Assembly (NCBI RefSeq): GCF_009769385.1
Contig: NZ_VKAB01000057.1
Coordinates: forward strand, 1 to 45,766
Origin: Saccharothrix deserti
Lineage (GTDB): Bacteria; Actinomycetota; Actinomycetes; Mycobacteriales; Pseudonocardiaceae
Length of the DNA stretch: 45,766 bases
Direction: 5' to 3'
The notes beneath the pieces are model-generated. The model worked only from the letters and a program-made list of their open reading frames with translations. It was not told the DNA's origin and made no database searches. The position numbers and the translations under genes were made by a program. This document shows positions 33,444 to 43,052 of the stretch, one piece after another (position 1 is the first letter of the stretch; each line of letters opens with the position of its first letter).

Positions 33444-34316
33444 TCACGCGACAGCGGCGTGCGGAGGCAGCACGGCGACCGGGCACGGCGCCAGGTCCAC
33501 AACCGCGTGGCTGACCGAACCCAGCAAGGCACGGCGCACCAAACCTTTGCCATGGCTGCCGACCACGAGCAGCCTCGCGTTGTCGGCGGCGGCCAGCAGC
33601 GCGTCCACCGGAGCGTCGACGATGACGTCGAACTCGGACGTGACCTGCGGGTGGCGGCGCGCGCAGTCCGCCAACTCGGTTCCGACCAGCCCGCCGTGGT
33701 ACCGCAGCGCCTCCTCCGCGTTCGACTCGACCGGGTGCGCCGCCGTGACCGCCGCGCCACTCGTCGCGTGTACGGCGAGGACCTCGGCGCCGACCCGGGC
33801 GGCGAACTCGTAGCCGAACCGGAGAGCCCTGCCGCTGATCGGAGAACCGTCCACTCCGATCACAACCGGTCCGTCGGGGTCGCGAGGCGGCCGGCGCACG
33901 ACTACAACCGGCACCGGGCACGACTCGATCAGGTGTGCGACGGTCGGCCCGGGCAGGGCACGGGTGACGCCCTCGGAATCGGAATGTCCCACCACCGCGA
34001 ACACCGAGTGCTCGGCACTGCGTAGCACCACATCGGTCGGATCACCGGACACGAGGTCGATGTGGACGTCGACCGCCCCTTGGGCGCGGCACCGCTCGGC
34101 CAGTTCGGCGAGCATGTCGACAACCCAGCGCCGCATCGACTCCTCACCGGTGATGGGCACGGGCTGGTGCAACTGTGCTCGTTCGTAGACCGGCCGGCTC
34201 ATCGCGTGCACCAGGCGCAGCGGCAGTTCCCAGGCGATCGCCTGTCGGGCCGCCCATTCGGCCGCACGTGCGGCATTGTCGGTGCCGTCTACCCCTACGA
34301 CGATGGCCTCATCCAC
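33444..34316 (-). CDS. Tandem UspA-domain universal stress protein
   Basis: A 290-aa cytosolic protein of two Usp domains (residues 1-140 and 150-288). ATP-binding signatures: VVGVDGTDNAARAAEWAARQ and VIGVDGSPISGRALRFGYEF at the starts, and VVGHSDSEG and LLVVGSHGKGLVRRALLGSV near the ends. Of the two, the second domain has the full G-x2-G-x9-G-S/T motif. GTG 34316 has GAGGGGCA upstream. Close paralogue of the Usp part of the gene at 11976. Confidence 0.9.
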   Translation of the reverse strand: MDEAIVVGVDGTDNAARAAEWAARQAIAWELPLRLVHAMSRPVYERAQLHQPVPITGEESMRRWVVDMLAELAERCRAQGAVDVHIDLVSGDPTDVVLRSAEHSVFAVVGHSDSEGVTRALPGPTVAHLIESCPVPVVVVRRPPRDPDGPVVIGVDGSPISGRALRFGYEFAARVGAEVLAVHATSGAAVTAAHPVESNAEEALRYHGGLVGTELADCARRHPQVTSEFDVIVDAPVDALLAAADNARLLVVGSHGKGLVRRALLGSVSHAVVDLAPCPVAVLPPHAAVA

Positions 34317-34501
34317 TGCCCCTCACCACCTCCCATCAAAAAACCTCCAACCGTCTGGTCGTCGATGTCCACTCCCGTTCGCTTGCGGTCGGCTGGCGCC
34401 GGCCACGTGTACGGGAGAGCGTGAAATCCTGGAACACAGGACCCGAAGCCACCTGTACGGAGCTGGACGGGAAACCGTTGATCGGCCGTCCACTACCGAC
34501 C

Positions 34502-35686
34502 TCACCGTCCGACCCCGAGTCCGGACAACACCGTCGCACGGCTGATGTCACTGGGCGACACAATGCCCACCAGCACACCGTGCTCGAACACCGGTGCCCG
34601 TCGGTCACCGCAACCGTTCATGACGGACACCACCTCGGGCAGCGGGTCGTCCGGGGCCACCTTGGGAACGTCGGCGGGTGGGCAGGCGATGTCACGCAGC
34701 GCAGTGGAGTCGCGCAGATCGGCCGGCACCGCCTTGAGCCGGTTGAGCGTGACCAGCCCCTGCAGCTGGCCGGCCTGGTCGACCAGTGGGAACGCCGAGT
34801 GCCGGCGCACCAGCGCGACGTCGCGCAGGAACTCGGCGACGCTCTGGTCCCCGTCGGCGGTGTCGGGGTGCGAGGTCATGACGTCACGCACCCGCAGTCC
34901 CGCCAGCGCCTCCACCAGGTCGGACTGCGACCGCTCGGCGCTCGCCATCACCACGACGAACACCCCGACCAGGACCCACCACAACCCGGCCCCCGCTCCG
35001 GCGAGCAGCCCGAGCGCCCCCAGCAGGACCAGGGCGAACCCGAAACCACGTCCGAGACCGGCGCTGACCAGCGCGGCACGGTGCCGGTCACCCCACCGGC
35101 GCCACAACGCGGCGCGCAGGATGCGTCCACCGTCCAGCGGCGCGGCGGGAATGAGGTTGAACGCGGCGAGCACGAAATTGATGAACGCCAGATAAGCGAA
35201 CACCCCCGAGACCAAGGGCGCGACGCCCACGGCGGCCACCGCCCAGGCGAGGAGGCCGAACAGGACGGCCACCGCCACACTGGTCGCCGGTCCCGCGACC
35301 GCGATCCGGAAATCGGCGCCGGGCGTGCGCGCCCGGTCCCGCAGCCATGCCAGGCCACCGAGCATCCACAGCGTGATGCCCTCGACCCGCTGCCCCTCTC
35401 GACGTGCGACCACGGCGTGGGCCAACTCGTGGCTCAGCAGCGACAGCAGGAAACCCACCGCCGCCACCACAGCCGCCAGCAGGTACGCAACGGCGCCGTG
35501 GCCGGGGAAGGCCGCGGGGAACCTGGTAAGCCCGACCCCGAACACCAGCAGGACCACGACGGCGAACACACTCCAGTGCAGTCCGATCCGAACGCCCCAC
35601 AGCCGTCCCAGGTGGATTGTCGCTCGCACGTCTCCCACTCCCTCAGCGGTGCACACCGCGATGTCGGGTCTACCCGGCCTGCTCAC
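34502..35686 (-). CDS. Site-2 protease (M50B) with C-terminal CBS pair
   Basis: A 394-aa membrane metalloprotease. Zinc motif HELAH within LLSLLSHELAHAVVARREGQ; second motif NLIPAAPLDGGRILRAALWR supplies the Asp. Two CBS motifs form the C-terminus (about 260-390; VRDVMTSHPDTADGDQSV, APVFEHGVLVGIVSPSDISR). It cuts membrane proteins inside the bilayer, with the CBS pair as probable regulator. GTG 35686 is exactly 6 nt after the promoter hexamer (leaderless). A downstream GTG at RATIHLG with its own site is possible. Confidence 0.9.
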   Translation of the reverse strand: MSRPGRPDIAVCTAEGVGDVRATIHLGRLWGVRIGLHWSVFAVVVLLVFGVGLTRFPAAFPGHGAVAYLLAAVVAAVGFLLSLLSHELAHAVVARREGQRVEGITLWMLGGLAWLRDRARTPGADFRIAVAGPATSVAVAVLFGLLAWAVAAVGVAPLVSGVFAYLAFINFVLAAFNLIPAAPLDGGRILRAALWRRWGDRHRAALVSAGLGRGFGFALVLLGALGLLAGAGAGLWWVLVGVFVVVMASAERSQSDLVEALAGLRVRDVMTSHPDTADGDQSVAEFLRDVALVRRHSAFPLVDQAGQLQGLVTLNRLKAVPADLRDSTALRDIACPPADVPKVAPDDPLPEVVSVMNGCGDRRAPVFEHGVLVGIVSPSDISRATVLSGLGVGR

Positions 35687-35693
35687 TCCTTCC

Positions 35694-35752
35694 GGTTACC
35701 CAACGGCTCGGTGAGGCACCGCCCGTACCCCTGTCGTCAGGCGACCGCAAGG
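35694..35752 (-). promoter_or_regulatory. Direct repeat plus GGGTAACC promoter of the site-2 protease
   Basis: CGTCAGG/CGCAAGG at 11-bp spacing (35735-35752), 33 bp, GGGTAACC (35694-35701, minus strand), 6 nt after TAACCG to GTG. Confidence 0.75.
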
Positions 35753-35956
35753 TTCAGCCGGCGATTCCCGTCACAGCAGGACGTCGATCCGGCGACGATC
35801 CGCACTCGAACGCAGTACGACGGGTTGGCAGGTTGTCACCCGGAAAGCCGGATACGAGCGGCGGCGAAAGAGCTGTCCGCCGCTGCGGCGTCGCGATCGG
35901 ATCGCCATCCGGATCACACCGCGGCGCGAACCACTGCACACAGGAAGGACGACCCC

Positions 35957-36373
35957 ATGTCCGTGGAGCCGAGGATCGAGGCAGGTCTTGTCGCCTCGCT
36001 GATTCCGCTCGGCTTCGTCATCGGGTTCATCGCCTACGCGGCCAACAAGACCACGGTCTCGGTGTTCCTGCTGACCGCCATCGCCGTCATGGGTGCGGCA
36101 GTGCCGTTCACGGTCGTGATCTTCGCCGTCAGCCGGCGACGCGACCGGAGCGACAGGCCATCGAGCCGAGTCCGGCGACAGGCCGAATCCACACCGTGCG
36201 GCCAGCTTCGCGTCACTGACCGAGCCGACGAGATTGTCGGACGTTTCCCTTGCGGTGCAAGCGATCTCATCGTCCGGGCTGCAATGACTCACCGCGTTGA
36301 TCTGCGTACCGCTGGGCGGCACTCCCGTCATGATCGTGTCTCCGCCTTGCCGCGTGCCGACGACTCGATGTGA
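35957..36373 (+). CDS. Small two-helix membrane protein with long tail (copy 2)
   Basis: A 138-aa protein. Residues 1-62 match the 66-aa protein at 22566 (EAGLVASLIPLGFVIGFIAY, FLLTAIAVMGAAVPFTVVIF). The remaining 75 residues are polar and Arg-rich and may be read-through of a lost stop. ATG 35957 follows AGGAAGGAC. Unlike copy 1 it is not followed by a DsbA-like gene. Confidence 0.7.
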   Translation: MSVEPRIEAGLVASLIPLGFVIGFIAYAANKTTVSVFLLTAIAVMGAAVPFTVVIFAVSRRRDRSDRPSSRVRRQAESTPCGQLRVTDRADEIVGRFPCGASDLIVRAAMTHRVDLRTAGRHSRHDRVSALPRADDSM

Positions 36374-36378
36374 ACGGC

Positions 36379-36753
36379 TCATCGACGAGTCACGACGGCG
36401 GCGACCATGCCTAGCACGGCGATCGAGGAGCCCACGGCGAGGTCGTTGACCGTTGCGGCCGTCGGGTCGACGTGATCCCGGTAGCCGATCGACCACGGAG
36501 CCGCAGCGAGCCAGACACCCGCCGCGGCCGTCACCGGCCCGGCCCACCTAGCGTCCGCCGGAGCCATCGCACCGATCAGCCCGGCGACCACGACGACGAT
36601 CCCGGTCACCACCTCGTTGCTGTGGCCGGTGAGCCAGTTCCCGACTATGCCGTAACCCAACGCGAACGGTGACACGACCAGCCACAGGCCGAGCACGAAC
36701 GCGATCGCGCTCAGCCGGGCGCCGATCGCGACGCGCCCCGTCGTGCCGCCCAT
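36379..36753 (-). CDS. SPW-repeat membrane protein 4
   Basis: A 124-aa protein made almost only of the SPW domain: two helix pairs with the W-P motif (FVLGLWLVVSPFALGYGIVG and AAGVWLAAAPWSIGYRDHVD). It lacks the polar N-terminal arm of the other SPW proteins. ATG 36753 has only a weak GGG site. It lies downstream of an island promoter unit. It converges on the 35957 gene with 5 nt between. Confidence 0.8.
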   Translation of the reverse strand: MGGTTGRVAIGARLSAIAFVLGLWLVVSPFALGYGIVGNWLTGHSNEVVTGIVVVVAGLIGAMAPADARWAGPVTAAAGVWLAAAPWSIGYRDHVDPTAATVNDLAVGSSIAVLGMVAAVVTRR

Positions 36754-36807
36754 CCCGGGGGACGGCGGATCGGTACCGCGCGGTGCCGATCCTGATCACA
36801 CCATGGT

Positions 36808-36866
36808 GGAAACCCACTCAGGTGTCGCCCAGGCCGCCCCGGGCGAGCTGTCAGGTGATCGCAAGG
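36808..36866 (-). promoter_or_regulatory. Direct repeat plus GGGTTTCC promoter of SPW gene 4
   Basis: TGTCAGG/CGCAAGG at 11-bp spacing (36849-36866), 33 bp, GGGTTTCC (36808-36815, minus strand). No start at +6; leader about 50 nt. The repeat begins 7 bp past the stop of the HATPase gene. Confidence 0.6.
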
Positions 36867-36873
36867 TCCGCGG

Positions 36874-37248
36874 TCAGTCGTCGAACCGCACCTTCGCCCA
36901 CACGGTCGTGTTCTCCCCCGCCGACACGACACCCCACTGCTCCGTCAGCGTGCTGACGATCAACAATCCGGCCCCGAGAGACCACCCGACGGTGTGACGG
37001 GGTGCGCGGTTGCGGACACGGATGGTGAGCGCGTCGGTCCACCGGTCCAGGACGAGTTCCAGGACGTAGGGCGGCGCGCCGTAACGCCGGGCGTTGTCCA
37101 CCAGCTCGCCCACGACGGTCCCGACCAGCAGGACTTCGTGATCCAGCCAGCCGTCCAGGCGCTCCCGCAACCACACCTCGACCTCGGCTCGCGGTGGGGA
37201 CTCCCTGTCCTCCATGACCAGCACGACGGTGTCGTGGCCCGCGCTCAC
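36874..37248 (-). CDS. RsbW-like HATPase (anti-sigma/regulatory kinase domain)
   Basis: A 124-aa single HATPase_c_2 domain. N-box LVGTVVGELVDNARRYGAPP, then WSLGAGLLIVSTLTEQWGV as the G-box region. Such stand-alone domains act as anti-sigma factors or kinases of STAS antagonists. GTG 37248 has GGAGGG upstream. The STAS protein at 32521 is a possible partner, though it lacks the usual Ser. Confidence 0.85.
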   Translation of the reverse strand: MSAGHDTVVLVMEDRESPPRAEVEVWLRERLDGWLDHEVLLVGTVVGELVDNARRYGAPPYVLELVLDRWTDALTIRVRNRAPRHTVGWSLGAGLLIVSTLTEQWGVVSAGENTTVWAKVRFDD

Positions 37249-37408
37249 CGACGGCCCTCCCGCGCGTCAGGCCCGCCCGGCGCCGGGACACCGGACGGGT
37301 GTTCGAAGTACACGTGCCAGCATCTCCCCTCGGCGTGCCGATGCACCTGACGATTGTCCTGCTCTTGCCGATCGACCAGTACGAATTCGGTCGGCAACGG
37401 GAAAGGGG

Positions 37409-37597
37409 TCATCCGAGGCAACAGGAGCAGGAATGGGGGCCGATCGCGCGGTCGCGGCCACGCCACCCGGCCACGAGGGCGTGTGCCCACAACAAGTCCC
37501 AGGCCGCGTGGGCCTCTCCGCTGTCGTGGGCGCGACCGCAGCTGTCGCAGATCAGGACGAGTGTGGCGGGATCGTGCTCGGCTGGAATCGCGGTCAC
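37409..37597 (-). CDS. Small zinc-finger-like protein
   Basis: A 62-aa frame with paired cysteines at both ends (VLICDSCGRAHDSGEAHAAW and IGPHSCSCCLG) and a Trp-rich middle (DLLWAHALVAGWRGRD). The spacing suggests one zinc site; similar small proteins occur in actinomycetes. GTG 37597 lacks a good ribosome site, so the start is uncertain. Confidence 0.55.
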   Translation of the reverse strand: MTAIPAEHDPATLVLICDSCGRAHDSGEAHAAWDLLWAHALVAGWRGRDRAIGPHSCSCCLG

Positions 37598-37741
37598 TGT
37601 GCCGGAGGTCGACTTTCTCGGTGGCGCGGTCGGTGACACGGTCTGGCGGGCGTCGGCCGCGCCCTTGCGGCCGACGCCTGGTCGTGCACCCGAATTGTCC
37701 CGGGAGCCCACACCACTGTGGCCGGAAACAACCCGGGTGAA

Positions 37742-37794
37742 CCTTGCGATCCCCTTGCGATCGCTGCACGCGCCGGCATCCTGGGGCAGTATCC
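37742..37794 (+). promoter_or_regulatory. Direct repeat plus CAGTATCC promoter of the response regulator
   Basis: CCTTGCG twice at 11-bp spacing (37742-37759), 27 bp, CAGTATCC (37787-37794), then 6 nt after TATCCC to the ATG. Same orientation and leaderless layout as the other island promoters, gap 6 bp shorter. Suggests autoregulation. Confidence 0.75.
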
Positions 37795-37801
37795 CGTTGT
37801 C

Positions 37802-38481
<680 letters not shown>

Positions 38482-38485
<4 letters not shown>

Positions 38486-39852
38486 CCCGAGTGCACCGGT
38501 TCTCGTTGCGCTGGCGCGTGGCGATGGTGCTGGGACTCGGCTCGCTGCTGCTGACCAGTGCGGTCGCCGTGGTGGTGTGGAACCTCGCGTCGGGATACAT
38601 GCTCAGACAGCGCGAGCAGAGCGCGGTCCGGCAGGCCCAGGTGAACGTGCGCCTGGTCGACGAGGCGCTGCGCACCGGCTCGGACGGACTCGACGAGCTG
38701 CTCACCGGCCTCACCGCCGGACCGGACACCACCATCCTGCTGTTCCGCCCCGGCCAGGTGCTGACCAGCGGCAGGCAGGTCGACCCCGACCAGCTGCCGC
38801 GCAAGCTGCTCGACCTCGGACGCGACGGCATCCCGGCGGGACAGCGCCTGATCGTGAGCGGCATCCCGGTCTACGCGGTCACCCTCCCGATCGCCCACGC
38901 GGAGGGCGCCTACGTGGAAATGGCGCCGATGGTCCAACTCGACCGGACGTTCCGGTTCCTCAGCGCCGTGCTCGTCGCCGCCACCGTGGCCAGCGGCCTG
39001 CTCGGCGTGGCGCTCGGGTCGTGGGCCGGCAGACGCGCGCTGCGGCCGTTGACCCAGCTGACCAAGGCCGCCTCCCTGATCGCGGGCGGCGACCTGCGGG
39101 CGCGTCTGCCCGAGCAGACCGATCCCGACCTGACACCACTGGCCACCACGTTCAACTCGACCGCGGACGCGCTGGAACAGCGGGTACTGCGCGACGCCCG
39201 GTTCGCCGGCGACGTCAGCCACGAGCTGCGCTCACCGCTGACGACCATGGTCAACGCCGCCGAGGTGCTGCGCCGTCGCCGCGCCGAGATCCCCGGCACC
39301 GCGGGCAAGGCCGTGGACCTCCTGACCTCCGAAGTCGACCGGTTCGCGCGCATGGTCGTCGACCTGCTGGAGATCTCCCGCACCGACCAACAGGTCGACG
39401 ACCCGACGCCGGAGTCCATCGACCTGGCGGAACTCGTCACCAACGTCATCACCACGCGACCGGGCGCGCAGGTGCCGCTGGAAGTGGACGAACCGCCGCC
39501 GCACGTGCTGGGTGACCGACGCCGACTGGACCGGGTGGTCAGCAACCTGCTGGACAACGCCGACCGCCACGCCGGCGGCGCGGTCCGCGTCGCCGTCCTC
39601 CGCCGCGACGGCCGGGCGAGGCTCGAAGTCGACGACGCCGGACCGGGTGTGCCGCCCGACCTGCGCACCCGCGTCTTCGAGCGGTTCGACCGCGGCACCC
39701 GGGCCGGCAGCCGGGGCACGGACACCGGCAGCGGCCTCGGCCTGGCCCTGGTCGCCCAGCACGTCCAACGCCACGGCGGCACCGTCCGGATCGAAGAACG
39801 CCCCGGCGGCGGCGCCAGGTTCATCGTCGAGATCCCCGAGGCCGAGCGATGA
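38482..39852 (+). CDS. Sensor histidine kinase with HAMP domain
   Basis: A 456-aa HisKA/HATPase kinase. Helix 1 about 13-35, an extracytoplasmic sensor of about 120 residues, helix 2 about 155-180, then a HAMP domain (RRALRPLTQLTKAASLIAGG). H-box FAGDVSHELRSPLTTMVNA with His247; N-box VVSNLLDNADRHAGGAVR; G-boxes DDAGPGVP and GSGLGLALVAQHV; F-box FERFDRG. It resembles MtrB-type kinases. Starts inside the regulator stop and ends inside the lipoprotein start, so all three are coupled. Confidence 0.95.
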
Positions 39853-40064
39853 GGACCATCGCGCTGGTCGTGTCGACCGCATTGCTCATGTCGACCGCGC
39901 TGCTCACCGCCTGCGGCGTCACCTCACAGGACGAACCCCAACCCCTGGTCACCTCGACCGCCCCCCTCGACGCGACACCCACCCTCACGCAACGACCGGA
40001 CCCGCCCACGTCGACAAGCACACCCCCGACGACCACCGCGACCGTTCCCGCGACCACCACCTGA
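39849..40064 (+). CDS. Small lipoprotein of the two-component operon
   Basis: A 71-aa protein: signal peptide with lipobox (STALLTAC), then a short Thr/Pro/Ser-rich tail without a fold. ATG overlaps the kinase stop. Being exported and co-translated with the kinase, it may modulate the kinase sensor; this is inferred from context only. Confidence 0.8.
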   Translation: MRTIALVVSTALLMSTALLTACGVTSQDEPQPLVTSTAPLDATPTLTQRPDPPTSTSTPPTTTATVPATTT

Positions 40065-40086
40065 CGATCGTCAGGTACTCGTCAGG
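40059..40086 (+). promoter_or_regulatory. Operator with inverted and direct heptamers
   Basis: A perfect 18-bp palindrome (40059-40076, CCTGACG-AT-CGTCAGG core) spans the lipoprotein stop codon. Its right half is also the first of two CGTCAGG heptamers 11 bp apart (40069-40086). A CAGGAT hexamer 21 bp later may be the -10 of the next operon. The palindrome could double as a weak terminator. Confidence 0.6.
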
Positions 40087-40143
40087 TCAGCCACCTGCGG
40101 ATTCCCGCAGGATGGAGGTGCCGAGACGAACCGGGGAGCAGCC

Positions 40144-40362
40144 GTGGTTGTCGACCAATACCAACAGGACCCCTACTGCCGTGACGCCGTGCGCACGCTG
40201 GCCGCCGAGTTCAGCGGACGCGTGCCGCGAAAGGTCGTGGCCCGCACCGTGGTCGGCGCCAGGCAGGATCTGCAAGGACAGATCCAGCCGGAAGCGCTGG
40301 CCGAGATGCTGCACCGCCTGGCCCACCACCGACTCGACACCATGATCACCGCGAGCACATGA
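40144..40362 (+). CDS. Three-helical bundle dimerization-domain protein
   Basis: A 72-aa all-helical protein (RTLAAEFSGRVPRKVVARTV, EALAEMLHRLAHHRLDTMI) resembling the small three-helix dimerization-domain proteins common in actinomycetes. GTG 40144 has GGGGAGC upstream. It overlaps the SRPBCC gene (ATGA). Function unknown. Confidence 0.65.
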   Translation: MVVDQYQQDPYCRDAVRTLAAEFSGRVPRKVVARTVVGARQDLQGQIQPEALAEMLHRLAHHRLDTMITAST

Positions 40363-40784
40363 CCATCGCGTACACGGAGCGCACCATCTCCATACCGGCG
40401 GACGCGGAGGCGGTGTTCGACGTCGTCACCGACCTGGAGAACCTGTCGGCCTGGCTGCCCGCGGGCATCGACGTCGAGCGATACGGGCCTCACCTGGTCC
40501 GTTTGTGGGTCGGTGAGGACACCGTCGAGCGGCACGTCGCGGTCGACTGGGAGAAGCTGAGGATCGACTGGGGCGACCGGACCTCATCCACCTACTTCGG
40601 CACGCTCCAGGTCCTGCGCATCGCACCCGGCCGCAGCGCCGTCACTATCCGACTGACCGGTGCCGCGGGACTTCCCACGCCTCGTCTGGACGACTGGCTC
40701 GCCCGTGCGCTCGAAGCACTCGTCACCGTCGTCGGCGCGGAACGACGGGCCTCACCGCATTTCGTTGGGGTGCTGCCTTCCTAG
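40359..40784 (+). CDS. SRPBCC-fold (polyketide cyclase-like) protein
   Basis: A 141-aa protein with the START/SRPBCC outline: beta strand ERTISIPADAEAVFDVVTDL, then ENLSAWLPAGIDVE, beta strands and a final long helix (LDDWLARALEALVTVV). The fold makes a hydrophobic pocket for a ligand, unknown here. Coupled to the gene before it. Confidence 0.8.
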   Translation: MTIAYTERTISIPADAEAVFDVVTDLENLSAWLPAGIDVERYGPHLVRLWVGEDTVERHVAVDWEKLRIDWGDRTSSTYFGTLQVLRIAPGRSAVTIRLTGAAGLPTPRLDDWLARALEALVTVVGAERRASPHFVGVLPS

Positions 40785-40927
40785 CCGGCCCGGTCTTCGG
40801 CCCGACGTGCCAGGCCCGGGTGCTGCCGACGAGCCGACTGCTCAAGTGTCGTCTGAACCGGCTGGCCAACGGACCCACGATCTGACTAACACTTGTTAGT
40901 AGCTAACGCCAGCCGTGTAAGCGTGAC

Positions 40928-41524
40928 AGCGACACCCCGTGGCGACGGTTCCTCCGCACCCAGGCCGCAAGCATGTTGGCCTGCGACTTCTTCCACGTCG
41001 ACTGCGCCGTCACTCTCAAACGGATCTACGTGTTCTTCGTAATGGAGGTTCCCACACGGTACGTGCACATCCTCGGCACCACCACCAACCCCGACGGACC
41101 GTGGACGACCCAACAAGCCCGCAACCTGCTCATGGACCTCGGCGACCGGGCGGAGGACTTCGGGTTCCTGATCCGCGACCGGGCCGGGCAGTTCACCACC
41201 TCGTTCGACGCGGTCTTCTCCGGTGTAGGCATCGGGGTCGTGAAGATTCCACCACGCTACCCACGGGCCAACTGCTACGCCGTACGCTTCGTCGGCACCA
41301 TCAGACGCGAAGCCACCGATCGACTACTTGTCATCAACGAGCACCAACTGCGGGCGGTGCTGAACAGCTACATGTCCCACTACAACCGCCGTCGCCCCCA
41401 CCGAGCCCGACAACTCACACCACCACAGCCGGACCGCCCGGTCCCACGGTCGAGTTGTACCTCGGTACGCCGCCAACCCATCCTCGGCGGACTGATCAAC
41501 GAGTACGAACCCATAGCGGCTTAA
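40928..41524 (+). pseudogene. Integrase-type (rve) transposase, N-terminus lost, catalytic Glu changed
   Basis: The frame shows WRRFLRTQAASMLACDFFHV (first Asp), FGFLIRDRAGQFTTSFDAVF (second Asp) and PRANCYAVRFVGTIRREATD, where related transposases have the catalytic Glu (CYAERF). Here it is Val. The C-terminus is complete to NEYEPIAA-stop. The helix-turn-helix N-terminal part is missing and no inverted repeats are evident. A dead insertion-sequence remnant. Confidence 0.8.
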
Positions 41525-41539
41525 CGCAGGCCAGAGCCT

Positions 41540-41813
41540 GTGTACCGGCTTTTGGCACCCCACAGAATACAGACCTGCCGCCACGAACTGCTCGACCGCG
41601 CACTGATCTGGAACCAGCAACACCTACTCCATGCCCTGCACGAGTACGAGCAGTTCTACAACTCGTATCGACCGCACCAGGGCATCGCCAACGCCCGACC
41701 GGTACAACCGCTGCCTCAACCGATCACCGGCCAAGCCCGGATCACCGATTTCGACATCCGCCGACGGCAACGGGTTGGGCGGCCTCCTCAACGAATACCA
41801 CCACGCCGCCTGA
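41540..41813 (+). pseudogene. Second transposase remnant, C-terminal part
   Basis: Reads LDRALIWNQQHLLHALHEYE and FYNSYRPHQGIANARPVQPL, the end of an rve-type transposase of the same kind as its neighbour. Near 41777 the frame shifts, after which GGLLNEYHHAA-stop finishes the protein. Only about 90 residues are left. Confidence 0.75.
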
Positions 41814-41893
41814 CCTACACGGATGACATTTTCGGCAAGCACAGCGTTTGCAGGGACAGCGCCTGCCAGCCCGGTGATCCATAGTGGACTGAC

Positions 41894-43045
41894 TCAAGGC
41901 CCGGTGCGGGTAGTGCGGTGTGCCGCGACGGCCACGGCGGTGCAGCAGGCCGCCAGGCTGGCCAGAACCAGGGGCACGGGAACGGCCGCGCGGGTGACCA
42001 GGAGGCCGGTGATCAGCGGCACCGTGGCGTTGCCGACCATGCAGGCGGTGAGGACGACGGCGGTCGCCCGCTGGGGACGGCCAGTGGTGCCGAGGTGCGC
42101 CAGGGCTGTCGGCAGGACCGGGGCCAGGCAGAAGCCGGCTGCGGCGATCGCAACGGGTGCGACGCCGGGCCAGGCGGTGAGCGCCAGGACGACCGTCGCA
42201 CCGGCGAGGCACCCGACCACGAGCATGGTGGGCGCGGCTCGGGCCAGGCGCGGGATCACCAACCTGCCTGCGGCGAGGCCGCCCCAGAACAGCGAGGTCA
42301 GCCGCGCGGCGGCGGCGGGGTCCCACTCCTGCGCGACCAGGTGCGTGGACATCCATGCGGCGCTGCTGGTCTCCAGGCCCGCGTAGAGGGAGCCGAGCAA
42401 CGCAAACGTCGCCACGGTGCGCGTGCCGGCCACGGGTCGGGCGCCAGGAGCCGCCTCGGGGTCCGGCTTGCTGCGGGCCGGCGTGGTCGGGACGAGGCCT
42501 GCGGCGCCCGCAGCGACTGCGACGGCCGCAGCCAGCAGCAGAAAGACGGCCATCGGACCGAGGGCCGAACCGACCGCCAGCGGACCGGCGATGGCACCCA
42601 CGCCGAACGCAGCGTTGAGCGCGTTGACCATCACCACGCCGCGCTGCCCGTACCGGGTGGAGAACGCGGTGTTGAGCGCCAGCACGAGACCGCCGTAGCC
42701 GAAACCGGCCACGGCGGCGGACGCCAGCAGCAGCGTGCTGGTCGGCGCGACGGCCGTCCCGGCCAGACCGCCGATCGCGGCCGCCACCAGCACCGCGCCA
42801 GCCGCGGGGGTGCGGGTGGAGTGCAGCGCGGCCCCGCCGAGCAGGGTCGCCGCCAGCGCGCCGGAGTTGTAGACGCCGACCAGCAGGGCGACGGCCGGGT
42901 CTCCCCCGAGCCCCTCCCCCAGCACCGGGACCGCCGCGCCCAAGGCTGCGGTGACCGCCCCGAGGGCGGCGAACATCAGGAAGGCGGACGCGGTGGTGAA
43001 CCTGCCCGGCGTCCGCGTGGGCCGCGTGGCCTCGTCGGTGATCAC
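41894..43045 (-). CDS. MFS transporter
   Basis: A 383-aa polytopic protein with 12 predicted helices and an inner loop around residue 190 (TTPARSKPDPEAAPG). GTG 43045 follows an AGGGG site and lies 7 nt after the HAD stop, so both form one operon. No specific subfamily motif identified; sugar or drug export are both possible. The ROK regulator next door makes a sugar link likely. Confidence 0.85.
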   Translation of the reverse strand: MITDEATRPTRTPGRFTTASAFLMFAALGAVTAALGAAVPVLGEGLGGDPAVALLVGVYNSGALAATLLGGAALHSTRTPAAGAVLVAAAIGGLAGTAVAPTSTLLLASAAVAGFGYGGLVLALNTAFSTRYGQRGVVMVNALNAAFGVGAIAGPLAVGSALGPMAVFLLLAAAVAVAAGAAGLVPTTPARSKPDPEAAPGARPVAGTRTVATFALLGSLYAGLETSSAAWMSTHLVAQEWDPAAAARLTSLFWGGLAAGRLVIPRLARAAPTMLVVGCLAGATVVLALTAWPGVAPVAIAAAGFCLAPVLPTALAHLGTTGRPQRATAVVLTACMVGNATVPLITGLLVTRAAVPVPLVLASLAACCTAVAVAAHRTTRTGP

Positions 43046-43052
43046 CGAGCCC

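Noticed and set aside
34175..35956. Very long plus-strand frame opposite the site-2 protease
   Set aside because: His/Gln/Arg-rich antisense shadow of the protease gene; only its end, from ATG 35957, is a real gene.
36240..36265. CCTTGCG half-site inside the 35957 gene
   Set aside because: Single heptamer within a coding region without an 11-bp partner.
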